64,000 nucleotides of DNA from Anianibacter sp965662745. GTDB taxonomy: Bacteria; Pseudomonadota; Alphaproteobacteria; Rhodobacterales; Rhodobacteraceae. Of this stretch, positions 1 to 7,773 are shown piece after piece. The position numbers and the translations under genes are program-made. Each line of letters begins with the position of its first letter. Position 1 is the first letter of the stretch. The stretch spans positions 36,913 to 100,912 of the forward strand of contig CBFIJK010000005.1 in the NCBI GenBank assembly GCA_965662745.1. The letters run 5' to 3'. The notes beneath the pieces are model-generated. The model was given only the letters and a program-made list of their open reading frames with translations, did no database searches and had not been told where the DNA came from.

Positions 1-1219
1 TGGACCGGACGTCATCGACATCCGCAAACTGTATGCCCAGGGCGGCGTCTTCACTTACGATCCGGGCTTTACCTCGACCGCGGCCTGCGATTCCACGATC
101 ACCTTCATCGACGGCGACAAGGGCGAGCTTTTGCATCGCGGATATCCGATCGACCAGCTGGCCGGAAAATCCCATTTCCTCGAGGTGTGCTACCTGCTGC
201 TTTACGGCGAGTTGCCGACCGCGACCCAGCTTGAAGATTTCGAAAACCGCGTCACCATGCACACCATGCTGCATGAGCAGATGCAGTATTTCTTCCGCGG
301 GTTCCGCCGTGACGCGCATCCCATGGCGATCATGGTCGGCGTTGTGGGCGCGATGTCTGCATTCTACCACGATTCCACCGATATCAACGATCCCTGGCAG
401 CGCGAGGTCGCCTCGATCCGACTGATCGCGAAGATGCCGACGATCGCCGCCTGGGCTTACAAATACCACGTGGGCCAGCCCTTCATCTACCCGCGCAACG
501 ATCTCGACTTCGCGTCGAACTTCCTGAACATGTGCTTCGCTGTCCCGGCAGAGCCGTTCAACGTGAACCCGATCCTGTCGCGCGCCATGGACCGCATCTT
601 CACGCTTCATGCCGACCATGAACAGAACGCATCGACATCGACCGTGCGCCTTGCCTCGTCCTCTGGCGCGAACCCGTTTGCCTGCATCGCGGCCGGCATC
701 GCCTGCCTTTGGGGTCCGGCGCATGGCGGTGCGAACCAGGCCTGCCTTGAAATGCTGCGCGAGATCGGCACGCCTGACCGCATCCCCGAATTCATCGAGC
801 GTGCGAAGGACAAGAACGATTCCTTCCGCCTGATGGGCTTTGGCCACCGGGTCTACAAGAACTTCGACCCCCGCGCGAAGGTCATGAAGGAAAGCGCCGA
901 CGAGGTGCTGGAACTGCTGGGGATCGAGAACAACCCGACGCTTCAGGTCGCCAAGGAACTGGAGCGCGTTGCGCTGGAAGACCCCTATTTCTCGGAAAAG
1001 AAGCTTTATCCGAACGTCGATTTCTATTCGGGTATCATCCTTGACGCGATGGGCTTCCCGACCTCGATGTTCACGCCGATCTTTGCGCTGGCGCGCACCG
1101 TCGGCTGGATTTCCCAATGGAAAGAACAGCTGAACGATCCGCAGATGAAAATCGGTCGGCCGCGCCAGTTGTACCAAGGCGAAGAGGCCCGCGATTACGT
1201 CGACGTCGAAAACCGCTGA
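1..1219 (+). CDS. gltA: Citrate synthase, 3' part (5' end outside window)
   Basis: Condenses oxaloacetate and acetyl-CoA to citrate in the cytoplasm, the entry step of the TCA cycle. The frame is open from base 2 and reads straight into typical type II citrate synthase sequence (FTYDPGFTSTAACDS, then HRGYPIDQLA), so only the N-terminal domain start is missing. The catalytic motif region GFGHRVYKNFDPRAK and the C-terminal GRPRQLYQG segment are present. About 405 residues are visible of an expected ~430. An intrinsic terminator follows the stop codon. The identification is secure; only the start lies outside the window. Confidence 0.97.
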   Translation, partial: GPDVIDIRKLYAQGGVFTYDPGFTSTAACDSTITFIDGDKGELLHRGYPIDQLAGKSHFLEVCYLLLYGELPTATQLEDFENRVTMHTMLHEQMQYFFRGFRRDAHPMAIMVGVVGAMSAFYHDSTDINDPWQREVASIRLIAKMPTIAAWAYKYHVGQPFIYPRNDLDFASNFLNMCFAVPAEPFNVNPILSRAMDRIFTLHADHEQNASTSTVRLASSSGANPFACIAAGIACLWGPAHGGANQACLEMLREIGTPDRIPEFIERAKDKNDSFRLMGFGHRVYKNFDPRAKVMKESADEVLELLGIENNPTLQVAKELERVALEDPYFSEKKLYPNVDFYSGIILDAMGFPTSMFTPIFALARTVGWISQWKEQLNDPQMKIGRPRQLYQGEEARDYVDVENR

Positions 1220-1241
1220 TCGCCGCACAGCCCTAGAATTG

Positions 1242-1271
1242 AAAAGGCCGCCCCAAACGGGCGGCCTTTTT
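1242..1271. terminator. Bidirectional intrinsic terminator between gltA and the Hint gene
   Basis: A-rich left flank, GGCCGCCC / GGGCGGCC stem and a run of five T on the plus strand. The mirror-image A-run lets it serve both convergent genes; the minus-strand Hint gene stop lies at its edge. Confidence 0.85.
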
Positions 1272-2329
1272 CAGTTCATGGTGCCGGGAACCAGCATCCG
1301 GTGCCGCTGCGGCGCCTCGGCGCCCGCCTTTCGGCGCCCCAGCCTTTCAAGGAGTTCCACCGCCTTGCGCGCTTTCAGCACCGGGTATGCGGGAAGGGGC
1401 CGGAATGCCTTGCCCAGAAGTTCCGGAAACAACTCTTCGACCTCACTGCGTTGGCTCTCGGGCAGCGCGGCACGCGACTGCGCACCGAGATAAAGGCTTT
1501 CGGCAGGCAGGCCGTTGGCCCAGACGACCTCGTGCCGGTCAAAGACGAAATGGGTATAGCTGACGCCATTCTCGGCCTCGGCCGGTTCGATCCCCGGCAA
1601 GGTTCCAAGATGCTTCGTCGCAACAAGCGCCTCTTCAACGCCGCAGACTTCCCTGACGGTCTTGCCGCCCACCAACAGCCGATGCTGAGGCGAGACATAC
1701 AGCGTGGTCGCGGGCATGTTCCGTCCAAAGGTGCCGGGCGCGATGCGGATCGGCGCAAGACGGGTCTGGCGTTTCAGGCGCTGCCGCGACAGCACAGTGG
1801 TGCCGATCCAGCGAATGGCCTGCGATCCGTTCTGAAGTGTCTCGACAAGATCACCCTGCCGCAGCGTCGCAATGCGGCGCGGCCCGTCCGGCGTGTCGAT
1901 CAGAGTATCCGAGCGATAACAATTCACCGTCGCCGCCCTGTCCCGAACGGTGCCGGCGAAATCGCTGGCCTCTGTCTGGACCACGGCATCGAGGGTCACG
2001 CTTTCCGTCCACGCACCAACCCCGTTGAAGCCCGCATCCCAGATATTGAGGAACATCCGCCCCTCGACATCGCGGATCAGGATATGGCGGCCCGATTGCG
2101 TGCGCCCGTCCTTCAGATGCAGCGTAACATCCGTTTCGTGCAGTGCGGCAAGATCGGTCGTGACGGGACCGGCTCCAAGATCAAAGGTCACGCTGGCCGC
2201 ACCCGGCGTACGCGACAGGTCGATCGTCTGAAGTCGCAGAGGATCAGCTTTCGATCCAAAGCGCTGATGCGGGATCAGACCCGTCGCGCGCCCGAGATAG
2301 AAGGTCGAAAGAAAAACATTCGTCGCCAT
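1271..2329 (-). CDS. Hint-domain (hedgehog/intein-type) protein
   Basis: 352 residues. The N-terminal ~130 residues (MATNVFLSTFYLG...) match no family I recognise. From about residue 133 a Hint_2-type domain begins at CYRSDTLIDTPDG and continues with IATLRQGDLVETL, an IRWIG strand and the VSPQHRLLV motif typical of this family. Hint folds catalyse an N-S acyl shift at the leading cysteine; here that cysteine and the internal histidine are both present, but no recognisable C-terminal extein follows, only a basic tail. Such orphan Hint proteins are frequent in Rhodobacterales, often in exported or RTX-type proteins. No signal peptide is visible. Single gene, convergent with gltA. The function is not known. 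Confidence 0.75.
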   Translation of the reverse strand: MATNVFLSTFYLGRATGLIPHQRFGSKADPLRLQTIDLSRTPGAASVTFDLGAGPVTTDLAALHETDVTLHLKDGRTQSGRHILIRDVEGRMFLNIWDAGFNGVGAWTESVTLDAVVQTEASDFAGTVRDRAATVNCYRSDTLIDTPDGPRRIATLRQGDLVETLQNGSQAIRWIGTTVLSRQRLKRQTRLAPIRIAPGTFGRNMPATTLYVSPQHRLLVGGKTVREVCGVEEALVATKHLGTLPGIEPAEAENGVSYTHFVFDRHEVVWANGLPAESLYLGAQSRAALPESQRSEVEELFPELLGKAFRPLPAYPVLKARKAVELLERLGRRKAGAEAPQRHRMLVPGTMN

Positions 2330-2438
2330 AGGACGGCACCCATTAACAGCAGGCCGATACGTGACCTGCAGGAAAATCTATTAGGGGCTAACGTCAGAAA
2401 TCGGACGGATTAGGGATAATTTCGCGAAGAATAAGGCA

Positions 2439-2464
2439 GGCCCGGCATGATTGTCCGCCGGGCC
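2439..2464 (-). terminator. GC-rich stem-loop downstream of the enoyl-CoA hydratase gene
   Basis: Perfect 8-bp arms GGCCCGGC / GCCGGGCC with a 10-base loop, about 30 bases past the hydratase stop. There is no T-run, so it may be only an RNA-stabilising hairpin at the end of the long minus-strand block. The rest of 2330-2494 shows no gene. Confidence 0.35.
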
Positions 2465-2494
2465 GGGGTCGCGACCGCAATTTCGGCTAAACCC

Positions 2495-3271
2495 TTAACG
2501 TCCCTCATATTTCGGCGCGCGTTTCTCAAGGAACGCCAGAACGCCTTCCTTGAAATCGCGGGTTTTTCCGCACGCGCCCTGCAATTTCGCCTCTAGGCTC
2601 AACTGCTCGTTGATATCGTTGTCGTAACTCGCCCGTATCGCCTGCTTGATGCGGGTATAGGCCTCGGTCGGGCCGTGGGCGAGTTTGCTGGCTCGGGCGA
2701 ACCAGTGATCTGCGAACTGATCGTCCGGCACCGCCTCCCAGATCATGCCCCAGTCGGCGGCTTCGGTCGCGGTAACGGGTTCTGCAAACAGCGCCGCGCC
2801 CATGGCCCGTGAAAAGCCGACCTGGCGTGGCAGCCAATAGGTGCCGCCAGCGTCGGGGATAAGGCCAATACGGCTGAACGCCTGAAGGAAGACCGCCGAT
2901 TCCGTCGCGATCACCACGTCACAGGCCAGCGCAAGGTTGGCCCCCGCCCCCGCCGCCGCGCCGTTGACCGCCGCGATGGTCGGCACGCGGGCATCGAAGA
3001 TCGCGCGCAGAAGCGGCTCATACTCGTCGCGCAGCGTGCGTTCGAGATCGAGGTTGTTCGCATTGCCGCGATCGCCGAGGTCCTGACCGGAACAGAACGC
3101 CTTGCCCTTGCCCGTCAGAACCATCACCCGCGCCTCACGGTCGGCTTCCTTGACCGCGTGCAGCAGTTCCGCGCGCATCTGGGTCGACAGCGCGTTCATC
3201 ACCTCGGCGCGGTTCATGGCGATCGTCGCGACGCCGTCGCGCAGGCTGTAGCGGATGGTCTGATAGTTCAT
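2495..3271 (-). CDS. Enoyl-CoA hydratase/isomerase, PaaG-like
   Basis: Crotonase-fold enzyme acting on acyl-CoA thioesters; 258 residues from the ATG at 3271, chosen because GAGGGAGG lies just upstream, whereas a longer reading adds 17 non-family residues. The oxyanion-hole segments are visible: FCSGQDLGDR near residue 60 and AAVNGAAAGAGANLALACD near residue 100, followed by SRIGLIPDAGG. The GQDLxDR signature resembles 2-(1,2-epoxy-1,2-dihydrophenyl)acetyl-CoA isomerase (PaaG), but no other phenylacetate genes are nearby, so the substrate is uncertain. It lies 70 bases after ccmH and may be co-transcribed with the cytochrome c maturation genes. Confidence 0.88.
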   Translation of the reverse strand: MNYQTIRYSLRDGVATIAMNRAEVMNALSTQMRAELLHAVKEADREARVMVLTGKGKAFCSGQDLGDRGNANNLDLERTLRDEYEPLLRAIFDARVPTIAAVNGAAAGAGANLALACDVVIATESAVFLQAFSRIGLIPDAGGTYWLPRQVGFSRAMGAALFAEPVTATEAADWGMIWEAVPDDQFADHWFARASKLAHGPTEAYTRIKQAIRASYDNDINEQLSLEAKLQGACGKTRDFKEGVLAFLEKRAPKYEGR

Positions 3272-3341
3272 GGCATGGCCTCCCTCGGTCCCGTTGCGGC
3301 ATCCTAACGCGCAGCGGGCCAAGGGAAAGCGGAACGCGCCG

Positions 3342-3797
3342 TCAGTCCTTCAGAATTTCCCGAAGCCGCGCCTCTTCCTCGGTACTGAGCCCGGTCTCGA
3401 CCTCGGCCCGACTGCGGCGGCGCACATAGGCAAGCCCGATTCCCAGCGCGAGAATCAGAAGGATCGGTCCCGCCGCCCAGAGAACAAGGTTCGATCCGGT
3501 CAGAGTGGGGCGCAGAAGGACGTATTCGCCGTACCGATCCGTCACCACCTCAAGCACTTCTTCATCGCTGTCGCCGGCGACAAGCCGTTCGCGCACCAGA
3601 AGCCGAAGGTCGCGCGCGAGATCGGCGTTCGATTCGTCGATGGATTCGTTGCGGCAGACAAGGCAGCGCAGGCCAGAGCTGATCTCACGCGCCCGAAGCT
3701 CCAGCGCAGGATCGTCGAGGATCTCGTCGGGCTGTACCGCAAGCGCGGGCCAAGCCAGGCCAAGCGCAAGGATCAGCGCGGTCAAACAACGTTTCAT
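3342..3797 (-). CDS. ccmH: Cytochrome c-type biogenesis protein CcmH
   Basis: Membrane-anchored periplasmic thiol oxidoreductase that reduces the apocytochrome c haem-binding cysteines and works with CcmF. 151 residues. An N-terminal signal (MKRCLTALILALGLAWPALA) precedes the domain with the redox motif LRCLVCRNESIDES (CxxC). A single transmembrane helix follows near residue 105 (LVLWAAGPILLILALGIGLA), then a short charged cytoplasmic tail. The ATG at 3797 overlaps the ccmF stop by 4 bases (ATGA), which fixes the start and indicates translational coupling. Confidence 0.95.
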   Translation of the reverse strand: MKRCLTALILALGLAWPALAVQPDEILDDPALELRAREISSGLRCLVCRNESIDESNADLARDLRLLVRERLVAGDSDEEVLEVVTDRYGEYVLLRPTLTGSNLVLWAAGPILLILALGIGLAYVRRRSRAEVETGLSTEEEARLREILKD

Positions 3798-5767
3798 TCC
3801 GCAGGCACCGCGCTTGCCCGATTGCGGCGGGCGCCTGCCGCCACGCGGAACCGGCGATCCGTCAGGCTCAGGACACCGCCCAGCGCCATGATGATGCACC
3901 CCGCCCAGATCCAGTTGGCAAAGGGCTTGATATAGGTCCGCACGGCCCATCCGCCGCCATCCTGCGGATCACCGATCACGACGTAGATGTCGCGCAGGAA
4001 TCCGTTGTCGATCGCGGCCTCGGTCGTCGGCATGCGCGCAACCGGGTAGATCCGCTTTTCGGGGCTGAGGACCGCGACATTGCGATCCCCACGGTCGACG
4101 GAAATCGTACCCATGGTTGAGGCGTAATTTGGCCCCTGCACCCGGTCGACCCCGTCCAGCGTCACGGTATAGCCCGCGACGTCGAACCCTTCGCCGATCT
4201 GCGCGACGCGGATATCTTCAACCTGCCAGGCGGTGATTGCGGCGACGCCGAAGATGGTGATGCCAAAGCCCGAATGCGCGACCGTCTTGCCAAGGTCGGC
4301 GCGCGGCAAGCGCGTGAGGCGTCGCAGCTTGTCCTTAAGGTCGCCGCGCCCTGCGCGCTGCCACAGATCGGCCAGCGCACCGCCGACAAGCCAAGCGCAA
4401 AGCACCGCGCCGAAGGGCGCCAGCATCGACCCGCCCGTCTGGATGACCCAGACCAGCGCGCCGAGTGCAATAGACAGGGCAAGGATGCCCCAGAGCGGCC
4501 CCATGGACCGAGAGATCCGCGCGCGCTTCCACGGCAGGATCGCGCCAATGGGCAGGATCGCCGCCAATGCCACCATGAAGGGCGTGAAGGCCGCATCGAA
4601 GAAGGGCGGACCGACCGACAGCTTGCGGTCAAACAGAAGCTCGGCGATCAGCGGCCAGATCGTCCCGACAAAGACGACAAGGCAGGACACCGCGAGCAGG
4701 ATGTTGTTTAAAACCAGCGCGCTTTCTCGGCTGACCAGGCTGAAGACGCCCTTCGCCTCCATCGCGCCTGCACGGGCGGCATAAAGCGTCAGCGCGCCGC
4801 CCATGAAGACGCCGAGGATCATCAGGATGAAAACCCCGCGTTCGGGATCGTTCGCGAAGGCATGAACAGAGGTCAGCACGCCCGAGCGCACGATGAACGT
4901 GCCGATCAGCGAAAAGCCGAAGGCGAGGATCGCCAACAGGATCGTCCAGCTTTTCAGCGCCTCACGCTTTTCGACCACGATGGCCGAATGCAGCAGCGCA
5001 GCCGCAATAAGCCATGGCATGAAGGACGCGTTCTCGACCGGGTCCCAGAACCAGAAGCCGCCCCAGCCAAGCTCGTAATAGGCCCACCACGATCCAAGGG
5101 CGATACCGATGGTCAGGAACAGCCAGGCGGCCAGAGTCCACGGGCGCACCCAGCGGCCCCACGCTGCGTCGACGCGGCCTTCGATCAGGGCGGCGACAGC
5201 GAAGGAAAAGCTCATAGATAGGCCGACATAGCCGAGATAGAGAAACGGCGGATGGAAGGCGAGGCCGGGGTCCTGCAAGAGCGGATTAAGGTCCTGCCCG
5301 TTCATCGGCGGAACGGCGAGCCGATCAAACGGGTTCGACGTGAAGAGGATGAACAAAAGGAACGCAACGCCGATCGCGCCTTGGATCGCCAGAACGCGGG
5401 CGCGCAGGGCTGGCGGCAAATCCTGCCCGAACCAACTGGCCGACGCACCGAAAAGCGCAAGGATCAGCACCCAGAGAAGCATCGAACCCTCGTGGTTCCC
5501 CCAGACGCCGCTGACCTTGTAAAGCATCGGCTTCGCGGTATGGGAATTTTCCACGACGATCCGCAGCGAGAAGTCGGACACCACGAAGGCATAGGTCAGA
5601 ACGGCAAAGGAGAATCCGATCAGGATCACCTGCGCACTGGCCGCCGGGTCCCCGACCGCCATCCAGCCCCGCCACCGCGTTTGAGCGCCGACAAGCGGCA
5701 CCACCGATTGCACCACCGCGACGCCCAGCGCGAGGATAAGTGCAAAATGTCCAAGCTCGATCAACAT
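3794..5767 (-). CDS. ccmF: Cytochrome c-type biogenesis protein CcmF (haem lyase subunit)
   Basis: Large polytopic inner-membrane protein that transfers haem from CcmE to apocytochrome c. 657 residues from MLIELGHFALILALG, the usual N-terminus; an in-frame ATG seven codons upstream is less likely. Family landmarks include GVWGNHEGSMLLWVLIL near residue 85 and the tryptophan-rich WWD-type segment GSWWAYYELGWGGFWFWD near residue 225. More than a dozen hydrophobic helices are visible, with a periplasmic loop near the C-terminus. It is coupled to ccmH and separated from ccmE by the phage-type lysis cassette. Confidence 0.96.
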   Translation of the reverse strand: MLIELGHFALILALGVAVVQSVVPLVGAQTRWRGWMAVGDPAASAQVILIGFSFAVLTYAFVVSDFSLRIVVENSHTAKPMLYKVSGVWGNHEGSMLLWVLILALFGASASWFGQDLPPALRARVLAIQGAIGVAFLLFILFTSNPFDRLAVPPMNGQDLNPLLQDPGLAFHPPFLYLGYVGLSMSFSFAVAALIEGRVDAAWGRWVRPWTLAAWLFLTIGIALGSWWAYYELGWGGFWFWDPVENASFMPWLIAAALLHSAIVVEKREALKSWTILLAILAFGFSLIGTFIVRSGVLTSVHAFANDPERGVFILMILGVFMGGALTLYAARAGAMEAKGVFSLVSRESALVLNNILLAVSCLVVFVGTIWPLIAELLFDRKLSVGPPFFDAAFTPFMVALAAILPIGAILPWKRARISRSMGPLWGILALSIALGALVWVIQTGGSMLAPFGAVLCAWLVGGALADLWQRAGRGDLKDKLRRLTRLPRADLGKTVAHSGFGITIFGVAAITAWQVEDIRVAQIGEGFDVAGYTVTLDGVDRVQGPNYASTMGTISVDRGDRNVAVLSPEKRIYPVARMPTTEAAIDNGFLRDIYVVIGDPQDGGGWAVRTYIKPFANWIWAGCIIMALGGVLSLTDRRFRVAAGARRNRASAVPAE

Positions 5768-5875
5768 GGCGTTGATCCTACGCCGCATGGCGCGAAATGC
5801 CAGTCCCTGCGCGCTTGGGTCGCGTGAATGTCAGGCGGACCAGGATGTCGGCCCGCCCGGTCCCGGCGCGCGATC

Positions 5876-6115
5876 CTAGACCTGCGCGAAGCCGCCCTTC
5901 AGCGCATAGGTAATCCCGGCCATGATCAGCGCCCCGATCATCAGCCGAACGAGCCATTTCAGCGTGTCCTCGATGGCGCTCAGGCGTTTTTCGACATTGA
6001 CGCGGTGAACCTCGTCGACGGCGTTGCGCAGTTCCAGCGTTTGAAGCCGGTTCTCGACATGGCGCTGCCAGTCGGTGGCGAGGACACCAGCACTTGCGGC
6101 GGCTTCTTCGATCAT
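5876..6115 (-). CDS. Small XhlA-like coiled-coil/membrane protein of the lysis cassette
   Basis: 79 residues. The start at 6115 is chosen because its ATG overlaps the holin stop as ATGA. The middle (LQTLELRNAVDEVHRVNVEKRLSAIED, residues ~25-50) is a charged heptad-like helix, followed by one C-terminal transmembrane segment (WLVRLMIGALIMAGITYAL). This amphipathic helix plus single membrane helix is the architecture of XhlA-type proteins, which accompany holin and endolysin in some phage lysis cassettes. By context it is the third gene of a GTA-type release module. The assignment rests on architecture and neighbours, not on a strong motif. Confidence 0.6.
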   Translation of the reverse strand: MIEEAAASAGVLATDWQRHVENRLQTLELRNAVDEVHRVNVEKRLSAIEDTLKWLVRLMIGALIMAGITYALKGGFAQV

Positions 6116-6651
6116 TGCGCTTTCCAATCCGCCAGGGCCGGGTTCTCGCCCGTTGCCGGTCGCGCGGGGGCGCCCGATGCGCCGCGCTGCATCGCCTCAA
6201 GGCTCTGGATGTTGTCTTGCACGACCCGCGTGCGCGCCACCGTATCTGCGATGGAGCGTTGGAAGTCCTGCCCCTTCGCCTGATGACGCGCGCCGAAATA
6301 AAAGCTGACAATCGCACCAAGAAGCCACCACAGCGGTTCAGGCACCAGCGCGATCCCCTGCATCCGGCTGGCGAACCATACCGGATCGACCATCGCCGCG
6401 ATGAAAAGACTCAGCGTCCCGAAAGCCAGCGCCGGGCGCGGAATGCGGTTCAGCCCGTCGATTAACCTGTCAAAAAGCCCCACCCGCGGCTGCGCAAACT
6501 CGGCGGCGAACTGGCTCAGCGTCGCGGCCTGCAGCGTGATCTCGCGCGTGGCCCCCGCCTCGGCGTTTTCGCGAAACACCTCGACGGTGTCCTTGACCAC
6601 GTTGCGCCCATTTCCGAAGAGCATTGCGAACAGGCTGCCGATCATCCCCAT
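6112..6651 (-). CDS. GTA-type holin (three-TM holin family)
   Basis: 179 residues. It matches the layout of the 'holin of 3TMs, for gene-transfer release' family: an amphipathic N-terminus (MGMIGSLFAMLFGNGRNVV), a soluble stretch, then hydrophobic helices near residues 75-95 (LAFGTLSLFIAAM) and 110-125 (WWLLGAIVSFYFGAR), and a polar cytoplasmic tail. Holins permeabilise the inner membrane so that the endolysin reaches the peptidoglycan; in Rhodobacter the homologue works in GTA particle release. GGAGGG lies 7 bases before the ATG at 6651; a second ATG at 6645 would overlap the endolysin stop as ATGA. It is coupled to genes on both sides. Confidence 0.8.
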   Translation of the reverse strand: MGMIGSLFAMLFGNGRNVVKDTVEVFRENAEAGATREITLQAATLSQFAAEFAQPRVGLFDRLIDGLNRIPRPALAFGTLSLFIAAMVDPVWFASRMQGIALVPEPLWWLLGAIVSFYFGARHQAKGQDFQRSIADTVARTRVVQDNIQSLEAMQRGASGAPARPATGENPALADWKAQ

Positions 6652-7253
6652 GGCGCGACCCTCCGCGCGTGTTCGGCCTCGCTGAGGTGATAGCGGCGCG
6701 AGATGAATTCTTCCGCGCGCAGAATCCAGCCACCCTTGCCGCCATCGCGGCGGCGCGCGTATTTGCGGCTTTTCGTGCGGCGGTCGGCCAGCGCGTAGTA
6801 ATAGTTGCGCCGGGCAATCCCGTAGGCGTCCGAGAAATGATCGCGCGCCGCGGCGTTCGCGACGGCAGACGCCTCGATCGTTTCCGGCCCGATGACCCCG
6901 TCCACGCCCACGCGCTGGCCCATGTCATTGAGCAGGCGTTGGAGCAGCACGATCGCGTTATTTCCCGCGTTCACATACATGTCGAAGACCGAGGGCTGGA
7001 TCGCTTCTGGCAGTTTGTCGATCTGCGGGTCGAAGAAATAATGCTGTACGAAAATCGAACGCGCCTGCGCCTTGGTCAGTGCCATCACATCGCGGATATC
7101 AGTATCGCCGTCCTCGTCCACATCGACGCCCAGTCGCCGCAGCGTGCCAAGCGTGACACCGTGGTTCGTCGCGCCGCCCGGGTCGTCCGGATCGTTCACG
7201 TAACCGCCCTCACGGGCGATGATCTCATCCGCTATCGTTTCGACCGTCTGCAT
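6642..7253 (-). CDS. GTA-type endolysin (glycoside hydrolase family 108 / peptidoglycan-binding)
   Basis: 203 residues. N-terminal lysozyme-like domain with the GH108 catalytic signature EGGYVNDPDDPGGATNHGVT, whose glutamate is the expected catalytic acid at about residue 14. A C-terminal PG_binding_3-type region follows (GVDGVIGPETI near residue 90). No signal peptide is present, so export depends on the holin. This is the family of the Rhodobacter GTA endolysin (N-acetylmuramidase). The start at 7253 is preferred to one 15 codons upstream because family homology begins here. The ribosome-binding region lies inside a strong hairpin (7256-7290). First gene of the cassette, 66 bases after ccmE. 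Confidence 0.88.
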   Translation of the reverse strand: MQTVETIADEIIAREGGYVNDPDDPGGATNHGVTLGTLRRLGVDVDEDGDTDIRDVMALTKAQARSIFVQHYFFDPQIDKLPEAIQPSVFDMYVNAGNNAIVLLQRLLNDMGQRVGVDGVIGPETIEASAVANAAARDHFSDAYGIARRNYYYALADRRTKSRKYARRRDGGKGGWILRAEEFISRRYHLSEAEHARRVAPWG

Positions 7254-7255
7254 GT

Positions 7256-7290
7256 CCTTGCCCCGATGCCTGGTTGAACCAGGGGCAAGG
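7256..7290 (-). promoter_or_regulatory. Hairpin sequestering the endolysin ribosome-binding site
   Basis: On the minus strand the leader reads CCTTGCCCC, a 17-base loop, then GGGGCAAGG and, two bases later, the endolysin ATG. The 9-bp arms are perfect and the loop itself contains a nested TGGTT / AACCA inverted repeat. The GGGG that would serve as Shine-Dalgarno sequence (7 bases from the ATG) and the AAGG are both in the 3' arm, so folding should block initiation. There is no T-run, so it is not an ordinary ccmE terminator. A second copy of the GGTTnAACC core lies at 7303-7311. Confidence 0.6.
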
Positions 7291-7319
7291 ATCCTCAAGT
7301 TCGGTTAAACCTTTCGGTG

Positions 7320-7763
7320 TCAGCCGTTCGGGTCTTGAAATACGCCCTGTTCCTTCAGCGCGTCGACGACTTCCTTGGGCATGTAGGTCTCGTCATGCTT
7401 GGCGAGAATCTCTGTCGCTTCGAAGACGCCGGCCCGGTAGCTGCCGGTGCCGACCATGCCTTGGCCTTCTTCGAAGAGATCGGGCAAAACGCCGGTATAG
7501 GACACCGGCACTGACGCGCCGCCATCCGTCACATTGAACAGGACCGTCTCGCCCTGCCCGCGCACCAGCGTGCCTGCCTCGACCAGTCCGCCGATGCGAA
7601 ACACTTCGGCCTCGCCAGGGGGCTCTGCGATCACCTGGCTGGGCGCGCGGAAAAAGTTGATCCCGTCCTGAAGCGCGTATCCGATCAGCGCGGTCGATCC
7701 TGCAAGCGCCACGAAGGCGACGGTGATGATCTGGATGCGGCGGCGTTTCTTCAGGCTTTTCAT
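7320..7763 (-). CDS. ccmE: Cytochrome c maturation protein CcmE (haem chaperone)
   Basis: Periplasmic, membrane-anchored haem chaperone of the Ccm system I pathway. 147 residues from the ATG at 7763, after a basic start (MKSLKKRRR) and a single N-terminal helix (IITVAFVALAGSTALIGYAL). The OB-fold core contains FRIGGLVEAGTLVRG. The covalent haem-binding histidine lies in the conserved AKHDETYMP motif near residue 121. It starts 10 bases after the argC stop and precedes the lysis cassette; ccmF and ccmH lie beyond it. Confidence 0.96.
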   Translation of the reverse strand: MKSLKKRRRIQIITVAFVALAGSTALIGYALQDGINFFRAPSQVIAEPPGEAEVFRIGGLVEAGTLVRGQGETVLFNVTDGGASVPVSYTGVLPDLFEEGQGMVGTGSYRAGVFEATEILAKHDETYMPKEVVDALKEQGVFQDPNG

Positions 7764-7773
7764 CGGTGGATCC

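Noticed and set aside
5876..7290. Prophage
   Set aside because: Only lysis-type genes are present, without integrase, capsid, tail or att repeats; the GTA-type families and the position in the ccm genes fit a domesticated module better.
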